43,498 bases of DNA from Fulvivirga lutimaris (GCF_009711525.1 NZ_SMLV01000431.1:18849-62346); one strand, 5' to 3'; shown: positions 1-9,922, numbered from the stretch's first letter. A program made the numbers and translations. Notes: generated from the letters alone by a model not told the origin.

Positions 1-3000
1 TTTAGTGAATCGTGGGCTCAAGAACGTACCGTATCGGGTAAGGTGACTTCCGCAGATGATGGAAGTAGCCTCCCTGGCGTGAACATAGTGCTAAAGGGCA
101 CTACTATAGGAACCGTCTCGGACATTGACGGTAATTATCAAATCTCTATACCCCAAGGTGGAGGTACGCTAACCTTTTCTTTTATTGGAATGACAGAGGT
201 GACAGAGGTAGTTGGCAGTCGCTCAGTTATTAATGTGAATATGATTTCTGATGCCACACAATTATCAGAAGTTTTAGTTGTAGCATATGGTGAGAGTACA
301 AAAGAAGCATTTACTGGTTCAGCCGATGTTATTGATTCTGAGATTCTGCTTACTAGAAATGTGACTTCACCGATTTCTGCCATTGAAGGTAACGCAACTG
401 GTGTACAGTTCACTTCACCAGCAGGCCCAGGCGATTCTCCTGGCATCGTAATTAGAGGTGTTGGAACTTTGAATGGTTCGTCTACTCCATTGTATATTGT
501 TGATGGAGTACAATATAACGCGCCAATTAACACTCTAAATCAAGATGATATCGCATCATTCACTGTTTTGAAAGATGCAGCTTCAACTTCTCTTTATGGT
601 TCTAGAGCCGCTAATGGGGTAGTCATGATTACAACTAAAAAAGGAAAAAAAGATGGAATAAGAGTCAATGCTTCAGCACAAACTGGTGCGGTATCTAGAG
701 GTCTTCCTTTTTATGATCAAGTTTCACCTGGGCAGTATTACGAGGGTATGTGGGAGGCACTAAGAAACACAAGCGCGGCCGGTGGAGATGCACAATATGC
801 GACAGATAACATTTATGGACAATTAGGTTACAACCCTTTTAATGTTCCAAATGATCAAATTGTTGGGACTGATGGCCGTCTGAACCCGAATGCTAATGTT
901 ATTTACAATGGTTTAGATTGGTTTGATGCATTGCAGCGCACAGGAGTTAGAACAAATTATAATGTAAATGTTGCGGGTGGTGGTGAAGATCACTCGGTAT
1001 TTTTCTCAGCATCGTATTTAGACGATGAAAGTTATGCAGTACGTTCCGGATTTGATCGATTAACCACACGATTGAAAGCTGAGTACAATATTAACGATCG
1101 TTTTACCATTGGAGGTGGTGCCAATGTAGCACTTACCGAAACCAGAGGCCCTAGTTCAGCGGGAACAGGTAGTATTGTAAACCCATTTAGTTTCTCACAA
1201 AATATGGGGTCCATTTATCCTGTTTTTGTAAATGACTTGCAGGGAAATATCGTGTATAGTTCACCTGGTGTTCCTGTGTATGATAATGGTGAGGGATATT
1301 CACAATATAATATTGGTTCTAGACCTACAAACCAGGGACGTCACGCCATTCAAGAGTTAATGTTAAACAATGAATATGATCAAGATAACACCTACGGTTT
1401 CAGATTCTTTGGAGATGTTGAAATTATTGATGGACTTAACCTGAGAGTTAACTATGGTGGAGACTTTGTTGATTATTTTGAAAATGAGTACGAAAACCCA
1501 GTAATTGGAGATGCTCAACCTGATGGGAGACTAAGTCAGACAAGAAGACGAGTTGCATCTACTACCTTCAACCAGATTCTGAGTTATAGCAAAACTTTTG
1601 GAATACATAATTTAGAACTTACGGCTGGACATGAAAGTTACGAGGTAGAAGATTCAGATATGAGTGGATTAGCTACTGTTCAATCTGCTAATGGCATTTA
1701 CGAATTTGCCAACTTCTCTAATATTGTTCGTCTTAACGGGTCAACATTCGATAGGGCACTTGAAGGTTACTTTTTTAGAGCCAACTATGACTATGATGGC
1801 AAATATTATATCAGTGGATCTGTTAGAAGTGATGGATCTTCAAGTTTTGACTCAGAAAATAGATGGGGTACTTTTTATTCAGTTGGTGCATCTTGGAGAT
1901 TGGATCAAGAAGCATTTATTAGTGATATCAGTTGGATAAACAAGTTGAAGTTACGTGCTTCTTATGGTGAAGTTGGTAACGATAACTTAGGGAATGACGC
2001 TAATGGAAACCCTCAATGGTATGTATCACAACCATTATTTGGTATTACTTCAAATGCAGCAAATCCTGCTATTTTGCTTTCTTCTATTGGTAACGCAGCT
2101 TTACAGTGGGAGACATCTTCAAATTATGACGTAGCCTTAGAGTTTGGTTTATTTAATAATTTTATAGATGGTTCTATTGAATATTATAGAAGAAACTCTA
2201 CAGATCTTTTATATCAACTTCCAATAGCCCCAAGTAATGGAATTAATGAAGTTCCAGTTAATGCGGCTTCTATGTACAACGCTGGTATAGAGATCGGATT
2301 GACAGCTCATGTACTTTCTAAAGGAGATTTAAAATGGGATGTTACGGTACTTGGTAGCACATTGAAAAATGAGATTACCGACATACCTTCACCTTTTATT
2401 AACGGAAGTAAAAGATGGGACACAGGAAGATCGAGATATGATTTCTTTCTATACGAATCAGCAGGTGTAGATCCGCAGACTGGAGATCAGTTGTATTATC
2501 AATATGATTTTGATGAAAACAATCAGAGTGTACCAGTTCTAGATGGCGATGGTAATCATGCCACTACCACAGATTGGTCAACCACACAAAGAGGATATGT
2601 TGGTGCTTCTTCAGTGCCGGATTTTCTAGGTTCTATTAGTAATAGATTAAGCTACAAAGGTTTTGATTTAAGCCTATTAATCACTTATGGTATAGGTGGT
2701 GAAATATTGGACAATGCCTATGCTGGTATGATGCATTCAGGTAATTATGGTCGTTCATGGCACCCAGATATCTTGAAGGCATGGAAACAACCTGGTGATG
2801 TAACTGATGTTCCTAGATTGGAAAATGGAAATCCAGACTTAGTTCAAACACAATCAAGTAGATTTATTACTGATGCAACTTACTGGGCTGTTAGAAATGC
2901 AAGTTTAGGTTATAATTTCAGTCCTAATATGCTGGAAAAAATTGGCCTTAATAGTTTAAGACTCTCTGTTACTGGTGAGAACTTATTCGTGAAAAGTAAA

Positions 3001-3102
3001 AGAGATGGTTTGGATCCACAATATAGCTTGGCAGGTACAGCACCTGGAGATGACTTTGTGCCAGGCAGAATCCTTTCTGTTGGTTTGAACTTGTCATTTT
3101 AA
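1..3102 (+). CDS. SusC/RagA-family TonB-dependent outer membrane receptor, 5' end outside window
   Basis: Outer-membrane TonB-dependent channel that, with the SusD lipoprotein encoded next, imports an oligosaccharide or other large nutrient. The frame is open from base 1, so the true start lies upstream; the GTG at 43 is internal. The first residues (FSESWAQ, then ERTVSGKV) look like the end of a signal peptide followed by a carboxypeptidase-regulatory-like domain (about residues 9-85; GTVSDIDGNYQI). The plug domain follows, with the typical SLYGSRAANGVVMITTKKG stretch near base 590-640. The rest is a beta-barrel ending in the aromatic C-terminus LSVGLNLSF. About 1033 residues are visible, the usual size. 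The substrate cannot be told: no glycoside hydrolase or anti-sigma gene is in view. The call is firm; specificity is unknown. Confidence 0.95.
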   Translation, partial: FSESWAQERTVSGKVTSADDGSSLPGVNIVLKGTTIGTVSDIDGNYQISIPQGGGTLTFSFIGMTEVTEVVGSRSVINVNMISDATQLSEVLVVAYGESTKEAFTGSADVIDSEILLTRNVTSPISAIEGNATGVQFTSPAGPGDSPGIVIRGVGTLNGSSTPLYIVDGVQYNAPINTLNQDDIASFTVLKDAASTSLYGSRAANGVVMITTKKGKKDGIRVNASAQTGAVSRGLPFYDQVSPGQYYEGMWEALRNTSAAGGDAQYATDNIYGQLGYNPFNVPNDQIVGTDGRLNPNANVIYNGLDWFDALQRTGVRTNYNVNVAGGGEDHSVFFSASYLDDESYAVRSGFDRLTTRLKAEYNINDRFTIGGGANVALTETRGPSSAGTGSIVNPFSFSQNMGSIYPVFVNDLQGNIVYSSPGVPVYDNGEGYSQYNIGSRPTNQGRHAIQELMLNNEYDQDNTYGFRFFGDVEIIDGLNLRVNYGGDFVDYFENEYENPVIGDAQPDGRLSQTRRRVASTTFNQILSYSKTFGIHNLELTAGHESYEVEDSDMSGLATVQSANGIYEFANFSNIVRLNGSTFDRALEGYFFRANYDYDGKYYISGSVRSDGSSSFDSENRWGTFYSVGASWRLDQEAFISDISWINKLKLRASYGEVGNDNLGNDANGNPQWYVSQPLFGITSNAANPAILLSSIGNAALQWETSSNYDVALEFGLFNNFIDGSIEYYRRNSTDLLYQLPIAPSNGINEVPVNAASMYNAGIEIGLTAHVLSKGDLKWDVTVLGSTLKNEITDIPSPFINGSKRWDTGRSRYDFFLYESAGVDPQTGDQLYYQYDFDENNQSVPVLDGDGNHATTTDWSTTQRGYVGASSVPDFLGSISNRLSYKGFDLSLLITYGIGGEILDNAYAGMMHSGNYGRSWHPDILKAWKQPGDVTDVPRLENGNPDLVQTQSSRFITDATYWAVRNASLGYNFSPNMLEKIGLNSLRLSVTGENLFVKSKRDGLDPQYSLAGTAPGDDFVPGRILSVGLNLSF

Positions 3103-3122
3103 TCCATAAAAAATATTTAATT

Positions 3123-4772
3123 ATGACACATATATTAAAAAAATCGTTTTTGGTGTTTTTTATCTTTGTCTTGGCATCATGTCAAGAGGATTTTCTTGAA
3201 AGAACACCCACAGATGCAATTTCTGCAACTTCTGCACTATCTAGTGTAGAAAACATGCAGCTAGTACTTAATGGGGTACATAGAGGTTTATACTCCCAGT
3301 CTCAAACTGTATTTCCAGGCGGTAATACCGCAAGAGCCAATAACCATTATTGGGTACCTCTTGGTGATAATATGACAGGGATTCTTATACATACTGCCAA
3401 TGCTAATAATTTAGGATGGCGAGATGCTATGCAGTGGAATGAGCATACAGTTCCCACTTCACTTACTAGTGAATTAATGTGGTATCACCGCTATAATATC
3501 ATTGCACATGCTAACCTTCTAATCAATGGTATTACTGAAGGTGGATTTACAGAAACTCCGGAATTATTTGAAGTTTTGGGTCAAGCATATACCTACAGAG
3601 CTTATGCCTATTTAGAATTGGTGCAGCATTATGCTCGAGGCTACTTGATAGGTAATCCTGCGTCAGACCCTGGTGTTCCATTGCTATTTTCAACAGAATC
3701 TCCTTTTACTAGTCAGCCAAGATCTACAGTTCAGGAAATATATGACCAAATAGAGGCTGATTTAGATGACGCTATTACTGCCTTTGCTTCCGGAACTGGA
3801 AGAACTGGTAGTGGTGCTGAAGCTAAGTCTCAATTGAGCGTTAATGTTGCTCATGGCTTAAAGGCTAGAATGGCTTTATCAATGGGCGACTGGGCTCAGG
3901 CAGCTGAATCAGCTATCGCTGCTAGAGACGGATTCCCTTTAATGGGAGAAGCGGATTGGCTTTCTGGATTTAATTCGAATACATTATCAGAGGTGATCTG
4001 GGGTAGCAATGTAATAGGTGCTGAAACTACATTCTTCCGTTCTTATTTCTATTTGGCGAGTAATACCTTCAATGGTAGTCAAATAAGAAATAATCCTAAA
4101 ATTGCAGATCGAAGAATGGTTGATCGTATACCTGCTACCGATTTTAGGGGGCAAGTATTTCTTCCTGATGCACCAAATACCAACTCATCTGCTGCTAATG
4201 GTGAAGGTGGATGGGCTAATAACACAAACCCACTCTACACGACTGAAGAAGAATTTGATGCTGCGGAAGCAGCCATCAAAGCTCAATATGGTATGGTATC
4301 AGGTCACAACACCCACCCTTACCAGGCTTTTAAGTTAAAGCAAGCTAATCCAGGATCTATTGATCCTGACGATGTTATCTATATGCGCTCGGCAGAGATG
4401 TATCTGATAGAGGCTGAAGCTGAAGCAATGCAGGGTAACATTGCTGCTTCACAAGCGGCTCTTCAGGCGTTAGTTGGTACAAGAGATACAGGATTTGACG
4501 CTACTGCGTATGGTACTCAAGCCGCTTTAATGGATGAAATCAAGTTTCAAAGACATTTAGAGCTTTGGGGCGAAGGTTTTGGTTATACTGATCATATACG
4601 TTGGGACGAAGGTGTTGACCATGCTGCAAATGGTGGTTCAGGAGCTGCTGAAGTATTATATCAAAATGCTTTCCAGATAGAAAGACCTTCTGTTAATGAC
4701 GAATGGATTTTCAAAATTCCACAAGCGGAGATTGACGCTAATCCTAACTTGTCAGGAGCCGATCAAAATTAA
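3123..4772 (+). CDS. SusD/RagB-family nutrient-binding outer membrane lipoprotein
   Basis: Surface lipoprotein that forms the lid of the SusC channel and binds the substrate. It is 549 residues, the family's normal size. The lipobox LASC places the acylated Cys at residue 20, and the mature N-terminus QEDFLERTPTDAIS is the classic SusD start. The TPR-like helical body (YTYRAYAYLELVQHYARGY) and the C-terminal SusD_RagB region (YMRSAEMYLIEAEA, RHLELWGEGFGYTDHIRWD) are present. It starts 20 bases after susC and is surely co-transcribed with it; the pair is closed by the hairpin at 4792-4824. The ATG is preceded only by an AT-rich stretch, normal for Bacteroidota. Confidence 0.95.
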   Translation: MTHILKKSFLVFFIFVLASCQEDFLERTPTDAISATSALSSVENMQLVLNGVHRGLYSQSQTVFPGGNTARANNHYWVPLGDNMTGILIHTANANNLGWRDAMQWNEHTVPTSLTSELMWYHRYNIIAHANLLINGITEGGFTETPELFEVLGQAYTYRAYAYLELVQHYARGYLIGNPASDPGVPLLFSTESPFTSQPRSTVQEIYDQIEADLDDAITAFASGTGRTGSGAEAKSQLSVNVAHGLKARMALSMGDWAQAAESAIAARDGFPLMGEADWLSGFNSNTLSEVIWGSNVIGAETTFFRSYFYLASNTFNGSQIRNNPKIADRRMVDRIPATDFRGQVFLPDAPNTNSSAANGEGGWANNTNPLYTTEEEFDAAEAAIKAQYGMVSGHNTHPYQAFKLKQANPGSIDPDDVIYMRSAEMYLIEAEAEAMQGNIAASQAALQALVGTRDTGFDATAYGTQAALMDEIKFQRHLELWGEGFGYTDHIRWDEGVDHAANGGSGAAEVLYQNAFQIERPSVNDEWIFKIPQAEIDANPNLSGADQN

Positions 4773-4791
4773 GAACTATCTTAATAAATCT

Positions 4792-4824
4792 AAAAAGAGA
4801 GGCTATTAGGCCTCTCTTTTTTTT
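4792..4824 (+). terminator. Rho-independent terminator of the susC-susD operon
   Basis: GAGAGGC (4797-4803), a 6-base loop, then GCCTCTC (4810-4816), extended by A-T pairs into a run of eight T (4817-4824). It lies 19 bases after the SusD stop. The A-run on the left may also let it act on the convergent transcript from the response regulator gene. Confidence 0.9.
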
Positions 4825-4881
4825 ATGATTCTTTAAAGGCAAACTGCAGTAGGTTAGGTCAATTTAGCCATCAGAATACTC

Positions 4882-5580
4882 CTAAACCCACTTTGACTTT
4901 ATTTCTTTGTATCTGGTTCTGCCAATTGGAAGAAACTCACCGCTGTTAAGTTCAACTTCATATTTACTACCGGATTTTACTATGATCTCTTTTACCTCAG
5001 ACATCTTCACAAGGTAAGATTTGTGAATACGCTCAAAAGTAGGAGACAGGAGCTGTTCTAATTTTTCAAGAGACTTATCATGCAGCTCCTTATTTCCATT
5101 CATTAGATAGAGCTCAGTATAGGCACCAGCACCTTTTATGTAAAGAATGTCTTCAACTGGTACTAGTTGGATGTTTCCTCTTTTCTTAACCGCTAGAAAT
5201 TTGATAGAGCTGGCATCTGTTTTTTCCTGTGAAGTAACTCGCTCAAAGGCTTGCTCTAGTCTTTCTATGTTGAATGGTTTAGGTACAAAATCCAAAACCC
5301 CGTATTCAAAGGCAGTAATGGCCTGGTCCTTATAAGCTGAAATGATAATGGTATGAAAAGATTCAGAAACAGCTGATTTAAGCATATCAAATCCATTCTC
5401 ACCGTTAAGGTTTAAATCAAGAAGAACAAGATCCAATGGGTTGTTTTCAAGAAACTCCATAGCTTCTTGGAGTGTGTTAATATGCCTTAGCGATTGAATA
5501 GCATTACCTAAAATATCTCGCGTCATGCGTTCAATTCTTTTGGCAATTCTAGATTCGTCTTCTATGATTAAGATATTCAT
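4882..5580 (-). CDS. LytTR-family response regulator
   Basis: Cytoplasmic DNA-binding response regulator, 232 residues. The receiver domain (about 1-120) has the acidic pocket ED at residues 7-8, the phospho-acceptor D55 in LVLLDLN, and the conserved K of PKPF. The LytTR DNA-binding domain covers about 135-232 (LYIKGAGAYTELYL, FERIHKSYLVKM, LPIGRTRYKEIKSKW). I chose the ATG at 5580; a longer reading from a TTG at 5589 would overlap the upstream stop and adds only three residues. It follows the histidine kinase gene by 5 bases, so the two form a two-component system. Target genes are unknown, but the divergent intergenic region at 7266-7416 carries candidate LytTR-type repeats. Confidence 0.93.
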   Translation of the reverse strand: MNILIIEDESRIAKRIERMTRDILGNAIQSLRHINTLQEAMEFLENNPLDLVLLDLNLNGENGFDMLKSAVSESFHTIIISAYKDQAITAFEYGVLDFVPKPFNIERLEQAFERVTSQEKTDASSIKFLAVKKRGNIQLVPVEDILYIKGAGAYTELYLMNGNKELHDKSLEKLEQLLSPTFERIHKSYLVKMSEVKEIIVKSGSKYEVELNSGEFLPIGRTRYKEIKSKWV

Positions 5581-5585
5581 CGTCC

Positions 5586-7265
5586 TCAATAATAGATTAT
5601 AATCTCATTTTTCCAGCCACTGTCAGTCGCTTCTGAGGTAAAACTCCATTTTGACTGATAACTCTCTTCTAATCTGGCCTTTACATACTTAATTCCAGTA
5701 CCTTCAATGGGCTCTTTTTTACTATTTTCTTTAGCAAAGGTCAAGAAAGTATATCTTCTGAATTCATTGTTGGCATCGTAACACAACTTAAACATTATAA
5801 TATTATCATCCTGAGGTAGGCTATGGGTAATACCATTTTCAAGTAAAGTATGCAGTATGCCGGGAGGGATTTTTTCTGACGAATCTATTCCTTCATCTTC
5901 CCATACATAGTTTATTTCCTTGCGGTATTCCATTATCTCCAAATGCGTTTTACAGAGCTCAATTTCCTGATTAACAGGTATCAGCGTGTGGTTTTCCATC
6001 TGATTAACAAGATCAAACTCTTTGGCAAGAGCCTCAATAAATAAAACGCCTTTTTTCGGTGACTCCTCAACCCAATCTATCAACGATGTTAGGGTATTCA
6101 TAAGGAAATGAGGCTGTATATTCTTTTTAAGCAACTCTAGCTGAAGGCGTGTAGATTGAACCAATGAGTTTTCATAAGCCAATCTTTGGTCTTTAATTCT
6201 TAGCGCCACTAAGTACAACATACCTAGCAGAATCAGGCCCAAGCCAGCATACAAACTGATAACAAAGCCAAAAGTCAGAAAGATTATCATTGATAAAAGT
6301 AATGTTGCGAGAACTAGTCTTGCACCTTTTATATGATTGTAAGCTCCATAAGTTACTACACAAAACGAAAAACACCACATACTTAACACCATACCAACGG
6401 CTTTGAAATCAAAAGCATCATGTCTGAATAAGAAAATGAATACTAAAACGGCAGCATATAGAATTAGCAACAACCTCTGCCTGGGATAGGGAAATTGCAT
6501 ACTAAAGTAGAGAGGAATCAAAAATGAAATACCTAACAAAAATGAGCTGATAATCTGTAATCTGATGACATGTACACTGTAATGTATGGGTATATAATCT
6601 GTGCTAAAAACTGTCAATGCTAGCGCAAAAATCAAGAAGCAACAGATGCTAAAAATGAGTGTAGGGTACTCTTTCTTATTATTCAGAAAAAGGAAAAGAA
6701 AATATAATGAGATGATGAGAAAGGCGCCTGCAAAGACATGCATGTATGAATTTTGAATTAGGCTATCAGTTAGTAAATTATCATAATAATCTAAGTTCAG
6801 ACTCCATATACCTGTATGATCAGGAAAATAATAAAGACTCCCGCGTATGGCCAACAGATGTTCACCCTTTCTTGCCTGGTGTTCAGGAATGATAAAAGTA
6901 GCCCATATTTTACCTTCGGGTGCTCGTGTTGCTTCTAGTCCGGGGTTTCCATTTTTTCCAATCAAAATACCATCCCAAAAAACCTCATACTCTCCATAGA
7001 TTTCTAACCTAATGCCATATGGGTTTGGTCTTTCAGGGTCTTGCAGAATATCGATTGGTGTTCTTAACCAGAAAACTCTACCATCATCTAAAATTGGATC
7101 TCCCTTTTTCCAGTCCTTATCATCCCAATCTTTTGAGGCCCATGTCTGTTGATCACCTATTTTATAGACCGTCTCATATTTCTTAAAAACAGGTGCTTTA
7201 GCACATGATATCATTAAAAATATCAAACTGATGTAATGAAAAAGCTGTCTAAGTCTAAAGTTCAT
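5586..7265 (-). CDS. LytS-type sensor histidine kinase with 7TM region, predicted lipoprotein
   Basis: Membrane sensor kinase, 559 residues, partner of the adjacent LytTR regulator. The N-terminus has a lipoprotein-like signal (LMISC, Cys21). It is followed by a periplasmic beta-sandwich-like domain (about 30-160; WASKDWDDKDWKKGD, VFWLRTPIDI) resembling the 7TMR-DISM extracellular region. About seven hydrophobic helices follow at roughly 175-365. The kinase core is of the His_kinase (LytS/YehU) type: H-box KNIQPHFLMNTL with His386, N-box LHTLLENGITHSL, and G-box EGTGIKYVKARLEE. The ligand is unknown; the beta-sandwich would suggest a carbohydrate-like ligand by analogy only. The ATG at 7265 is clear. 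Transcription diverges from the PD40 gene at 7417. Confidence 0.9.
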   Translation of the reverse strand: MNFRLRQLFHYISLIFLMISCAKAPVFKKYETVYKIGDQQTWASKDWDDKDWKKGDPILDDGRVFWLRTPIDILQDPERPNPYGIRLEIYGEYEVFWDGILIGKNGNPGLEATRAPEGKIWATFIIPEHQARKGEHLLAIRGSLYYFPDHTGIWSLNLDYYDNLLTDSLIQNSYMHVFAGAFLIISLYFLFLFLNNKKEYPTLIFSICCFLIFALALTVFSTDYIPIHYSVHVIRLQIISSFLLGISFLIPLYFSMQFPYPRQRLLLILYAAVLVFIFLFRHDAFDFKAVGMVLSMWCFSFCVVTYGAYNHIKGARLVLATLLLSMIIFLTFGFVISLYAGLGLILLGMLYLVALRIKDQRLAYENSLVQSTRLQLELLKKNIQPHFLMNTLTSLIDWVEESPKKGVLFIEALAKEFDLVNQMENHTLIPVNQEIELCKTHLEIMEYRKEINYVWEDEGIDSSEKIPPGILHTLLENGITHSLPQDDNIIMFKLCYDANNEFRRYTFLTFAKENSKKEPIEGTGIKYVKARLEESYQSKWSFTSEATDSGWKNEIIIYY

Positions 7266-7290
7266 TTAATAGGTTTTACTGATGCAAACT

Positions 7291-7307
7291 AACCATTATT
7301 AATGGTT
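7291..7307. promoter_or_regulatory. Perfect 8-bp-arm palindrome in divergent intergenic region
   Basis: AACCATTA-T-TAATGGTT, perfect arms around one base, 26 bases upstream of the kinase ATG. Its position between the divergent kinase and PD40 genes suits an operator, but the binding protein is unknown. Confidence 0.4.
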
Positions 7308-7314
7308 TCTTGGA

Positions 7315-7434
7315 GCAGTTCATTTATATATAGAGCAGTTGGCAAATTAAACGATACACTTCCAAAACTTCCATAATAATATTGGTGTATAACTTCCAAC
7401 AACTCAAATACAGTTTATGACAACTACAGTTCAA
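7315..7434 (+). promoter_or_regulatory. Candidate LytTR-type direct repeats (GCAGTT/ACAGTT)
   Basis: GCAGTTCAT (7315-7323) and GCAGTTGGC (7335-7343) lie 20 bases apart start to start, close to the roughly two-turn spacing of LytTR sites such as those of AgrA. Two more copies, ACAGTTTAT (7410-7418) and ACAGTTCAA (7426-7434), overlap the start of the PD40 gene. Known LytTR sites contain a similar ACAGTT core. The link to the adjacent LytTR regulator is inference. Confidence 0.3.
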
Positions 7435-9909
7435 CAAATCAAAAATGTCTATAAAACAGGATTGATAATCAAAATACTATTACTAATTAATCTCACAGCC
7501 TCTGGACAAGAAAATACAGAAGCTGATATCACATTTCCTCTGTTAGAAGGTCCTTATATGGGTCAAAAACCTCCTGGTAATGTTGCAGAGCCATTTGCTC
7601 CAGGCATCATCTCTAAAGAAGGCTGGGAGCTGGAGGGTGTATTTGCTCCAGATATGAAAGAGTTTTACTTCACTACTTCTCAGGAGGAGCCTTTCAGTCC
7701 AACAGTTATAGGCTTTCGCCAGGAAGGTAAAATCTGGAAGAAGTTTACAGAATATAAACGCAGAGGAGAAACCGCATTTTCACCTGATGGCAAGCGCATG
7801 CACACGGCTGAAGGGTTTAGAGACCGAATAGGAGATGGCTGGTCAGAGCGCAAAAGTCTTGGGCCAATGTTTGACCGTGAGGACTGGGGAATCATGCGTT
7901 TGACTGCTTCGGCAAAAGGTACCTATGTGTTTGATGATTATAAAAGTGGCGATACTATCAGAATCTCTACAGTTGTAGATGGTAAGCGCCAAGAACCGGT
8001 TAAAATGGGACCTGTTGTTAACTCTGGTAAAATGACGGCACATCCATTCATCGCTCCAGATGAAAGCTATTTGATTTGGGATAGCGAGCGAGAAGGTGGA
8101 TTTGGTGACTCTGATCTCTATATCAGTTTTAAACAAAATGATGGCTCTTGGGGGTCAGCCATTAATATGGGCGCAGCAGTTAATACCGATAAGTGGGAAG
8201 CCTTTGCAAGTGTAACGTCCGATGGCAAATATATGCTATTTAACAGGGGAGTAGATTTAGAAAATGATAACGTAGATATCTACTGGGTGGATACAAAGGT
8301 TATTGAGGAACTGCAATATGAATCTAACCGGCCACCTTTAAAGGATCGCTATCTTGGACAAAATCCCCCAGGCTTGACTCCTGAAGTATTTGCACCTGGA
8401 CTTGTTTCTACAGAGTCATATGAACTTTTTAGTGCATTTTCACCCGACATGAAAGAGTTTTATTTTGTCAGGAGAGAGGAGAATAATAAGTCAAGCATGA
8501 ATGTTCTCAAATTTCAAGATAATCAATGGCATGAGTCTACAATAGGACCAAGAGTTGGAGAACCATTTATCTCATTTGACGGTAAGATCATGTATTTAGG
8601 TAAGCGCTACATGGAGAGAATTGATAATGGCTGGTCTGAACTAAAAAGCCTTGATAAACCCTTTAGTGAGTTCAATATTATGCGACTTACTTCCTCTTCT
8701 AATGGTACCTATTATTTTGATACGATTGGCGAAGAACCTATTCGCTATTCAAAATTAGTCGATGGTAAGCGAGAAGAGCCAAAAAAGTTAGAGGTGGACT
8801 TGGGAATATATAACGCTCATCCATGGATTGCTCCAGATGAGTCTTACTTGTTATGGGATGATCAAAGAGAAAGCGGATATGGCAAGGCAGATATTTACAT
8901 CAGTTTCAAGCAAGAGGATGGCTCATGGGGACCAGCGATTAATATGGGTGATAAAATCAATTCTGAAGGAGGAGAATCATATCCAACTATCACACCAGAT
9001 GGCAAATATCTCCTTTTCAACAAATCCATTGATGAAAGTAAGGCTGACATCTACTGGGTAGATGCAAAGATTATTGAGGAGCTGCGATATGAATCTAATC
9101 GGCCACCTTTAAAGGATCGCTACTTTGGAGAAGAACCTCCTGGTCTAACCCCTAAGCCTTTTGCTCCTGATTTTGTTTCTCCCGATGGACTTTTTGAAGA
9201 AGGTTCTTATACACCGGATATGAAGACATACTATTTCACCAGAAAGAATAAAACTTATGATAAACGTAAATTCTTTGTTATTCGATATGAAAATAATAAA
9301 TGGGGTAACGAGTCTGAGACTGAAATAAGATGGCCTAATTTCTCAGAAGATGGCAATACGATGTATCTTGGAAAGGAGTACAGACAAAGAACCGAGACAG
9401 GGTGGTCTGAACTCAAGAGTCATGGAGATTTCTTAAAGGATCAGGCACATGGTATGGCTGTTTCACCTAAAGGAACCTTTTATTTTGCTGTTTACAAAGA
9501 GGAAGACGAGGGGATTAATGGTTCACTTTATTATTCTCGTTTTGTAGACGGTAAACAAGAAATACCAGTTAAAATGAGCTCTGAGATTAATACGGGTATA
9601 TACATTGCTCACCCTTACGTATCATCAGATGAATCCTATCTGATTTGGGATGTTGAGAGGAAGGAAGGCTACGGACAATCGGATATCTACATCAGTTTTC
9701 GAGATACGGATGGCAACTGGCAACCAGCCAAGAATATGGGCCATCTAATAAACACGAGTATACAGGAAAGCAGTCCAAGAGTTACTCCTGATGGTAAATA
9801 CTTCTTTTTTATAAGGGGTGAGTGGAAGGAGAGAACTGATGGCAGCACCTATTATGTAGGAAAACAGCATTGGGTTGATGCCAAGGTAATTGAGAACCTC
9901 AGGCCTTAG
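7417..9909 (+). CDS. Secreted PD40/TolB-like beta-propeller repeat protein, three tandem modules
   Basis: Exported protein of 830 residues with a signal peptide ending near residue 31 (LINLTASGQ). It consists of three homologous modules of about 260 residues (about 47-308, 309-565, 566-830). Each opens with a GxxPPG...PFAP segment, then PDMKEFYF-like and LTSSSNGTYYFD-like PD40 strands, a HPxIAPDESYLIWD strand, a SDIYISFKQ strand and a TPDGKYLLFN strand. Each closes with YWVDAKVIEEL. PD40 repeats are beta-propeller blades used in substrate or protein binding; no catalytic residues are evident. The function is unknown. It is divergent from the two-component system and 13 bases upstream of an exported esterase, so the two are likely one operon. 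Confidence 0.85.
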   Translation: MTTTVQQIKNVYKTGLIIKILLLINLTASGQENTEADITFPLLEGPYMGQKPPGNVAEPFAPGIISKEGWELEGVFAPDMKEFYFTTSQEEPFSPTVIGFRQEGKIWKKFTEYKRRGETAFSPDGKRMHTAEGFRDRIGDGWSERKSLGPMFDREDWGIMRLTASAKGTYVFDDYKSGDTIRISTVVDGKRQEPVKMGPVVNSGKMTAHPFIAPDESYLIWDSEREGGFGDSDLYISFKQNDGSWGSAINMGAAVNTDKWEAFASVTSDGKYMLFNRGVDLENDNVDIYWVDTKVIEELQYESNRPPLKDRYLGQNPPGLTPEVFAPGLVSTESYELFSAFSPDMKEFYFVRREENNKSSMNVLKFQDNQWHESTIGPRVGEPFISFDGKIMYLGKRYMERIDNGWSELKSLDKPFSEFNIMRLTSSSNGTYYFDTIGEEPIRYSKLVDGKREEPKKLEVDLGIYNAHPWIAPDESYLLWDDQRESGYGKADIYISFKQEDGSWGPAINMGDKINSEGGESYPTITPDGKYLLFNKSIDESKADIYWVDAKIIEELRYESNRPPLKDRYFGEEPPGLTPKPFAPDFVSPDGLFEEGSYTPDMKTYYFTRKNKTYDKRKFFVIRYENNKWGNESETEIRWPNFSEDGNTMYLGKEYRQRTETGWSELKSHGDFLKDQAHGMAVSPKGTFYFAVYKEEDEGINGSLYYSRFVDGKQEIPVKMSSEINTGIYIAHPYVSSDESYLIWDVERKEGYGQSDIYISFRDTDGNWQPAKNMGHLINTSIQESSPRVTPDGKYFFFIRGEWKERTDGSTYYVGKQHWVDAKVIENLRP
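7555..9909 (+). repeat. Triplicated ~770-base coding module
   Basis: Three in-frame copies of the same module. The junctions are almost identical at DNA level: 8300-8357 and 9071-9128 share long exact runs such as GGCCACCTTTAAAGGATCGC, whereas the module interiors have diverged. This points to internal duplication with homogenised or strongly constrained linkers. Confidence 0.85.
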
Positions 9910-9922
9910 GATTAATAGAAAT

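Noticed and set aside
5581-5589. TTG start for the response regulator giving three more residues and overlap with the kinase stop
   Set aside because: The ATG at 5580 starts exactly at the typical receiver-domain opening NILIIEDE; the upstream residues RT add nothing.
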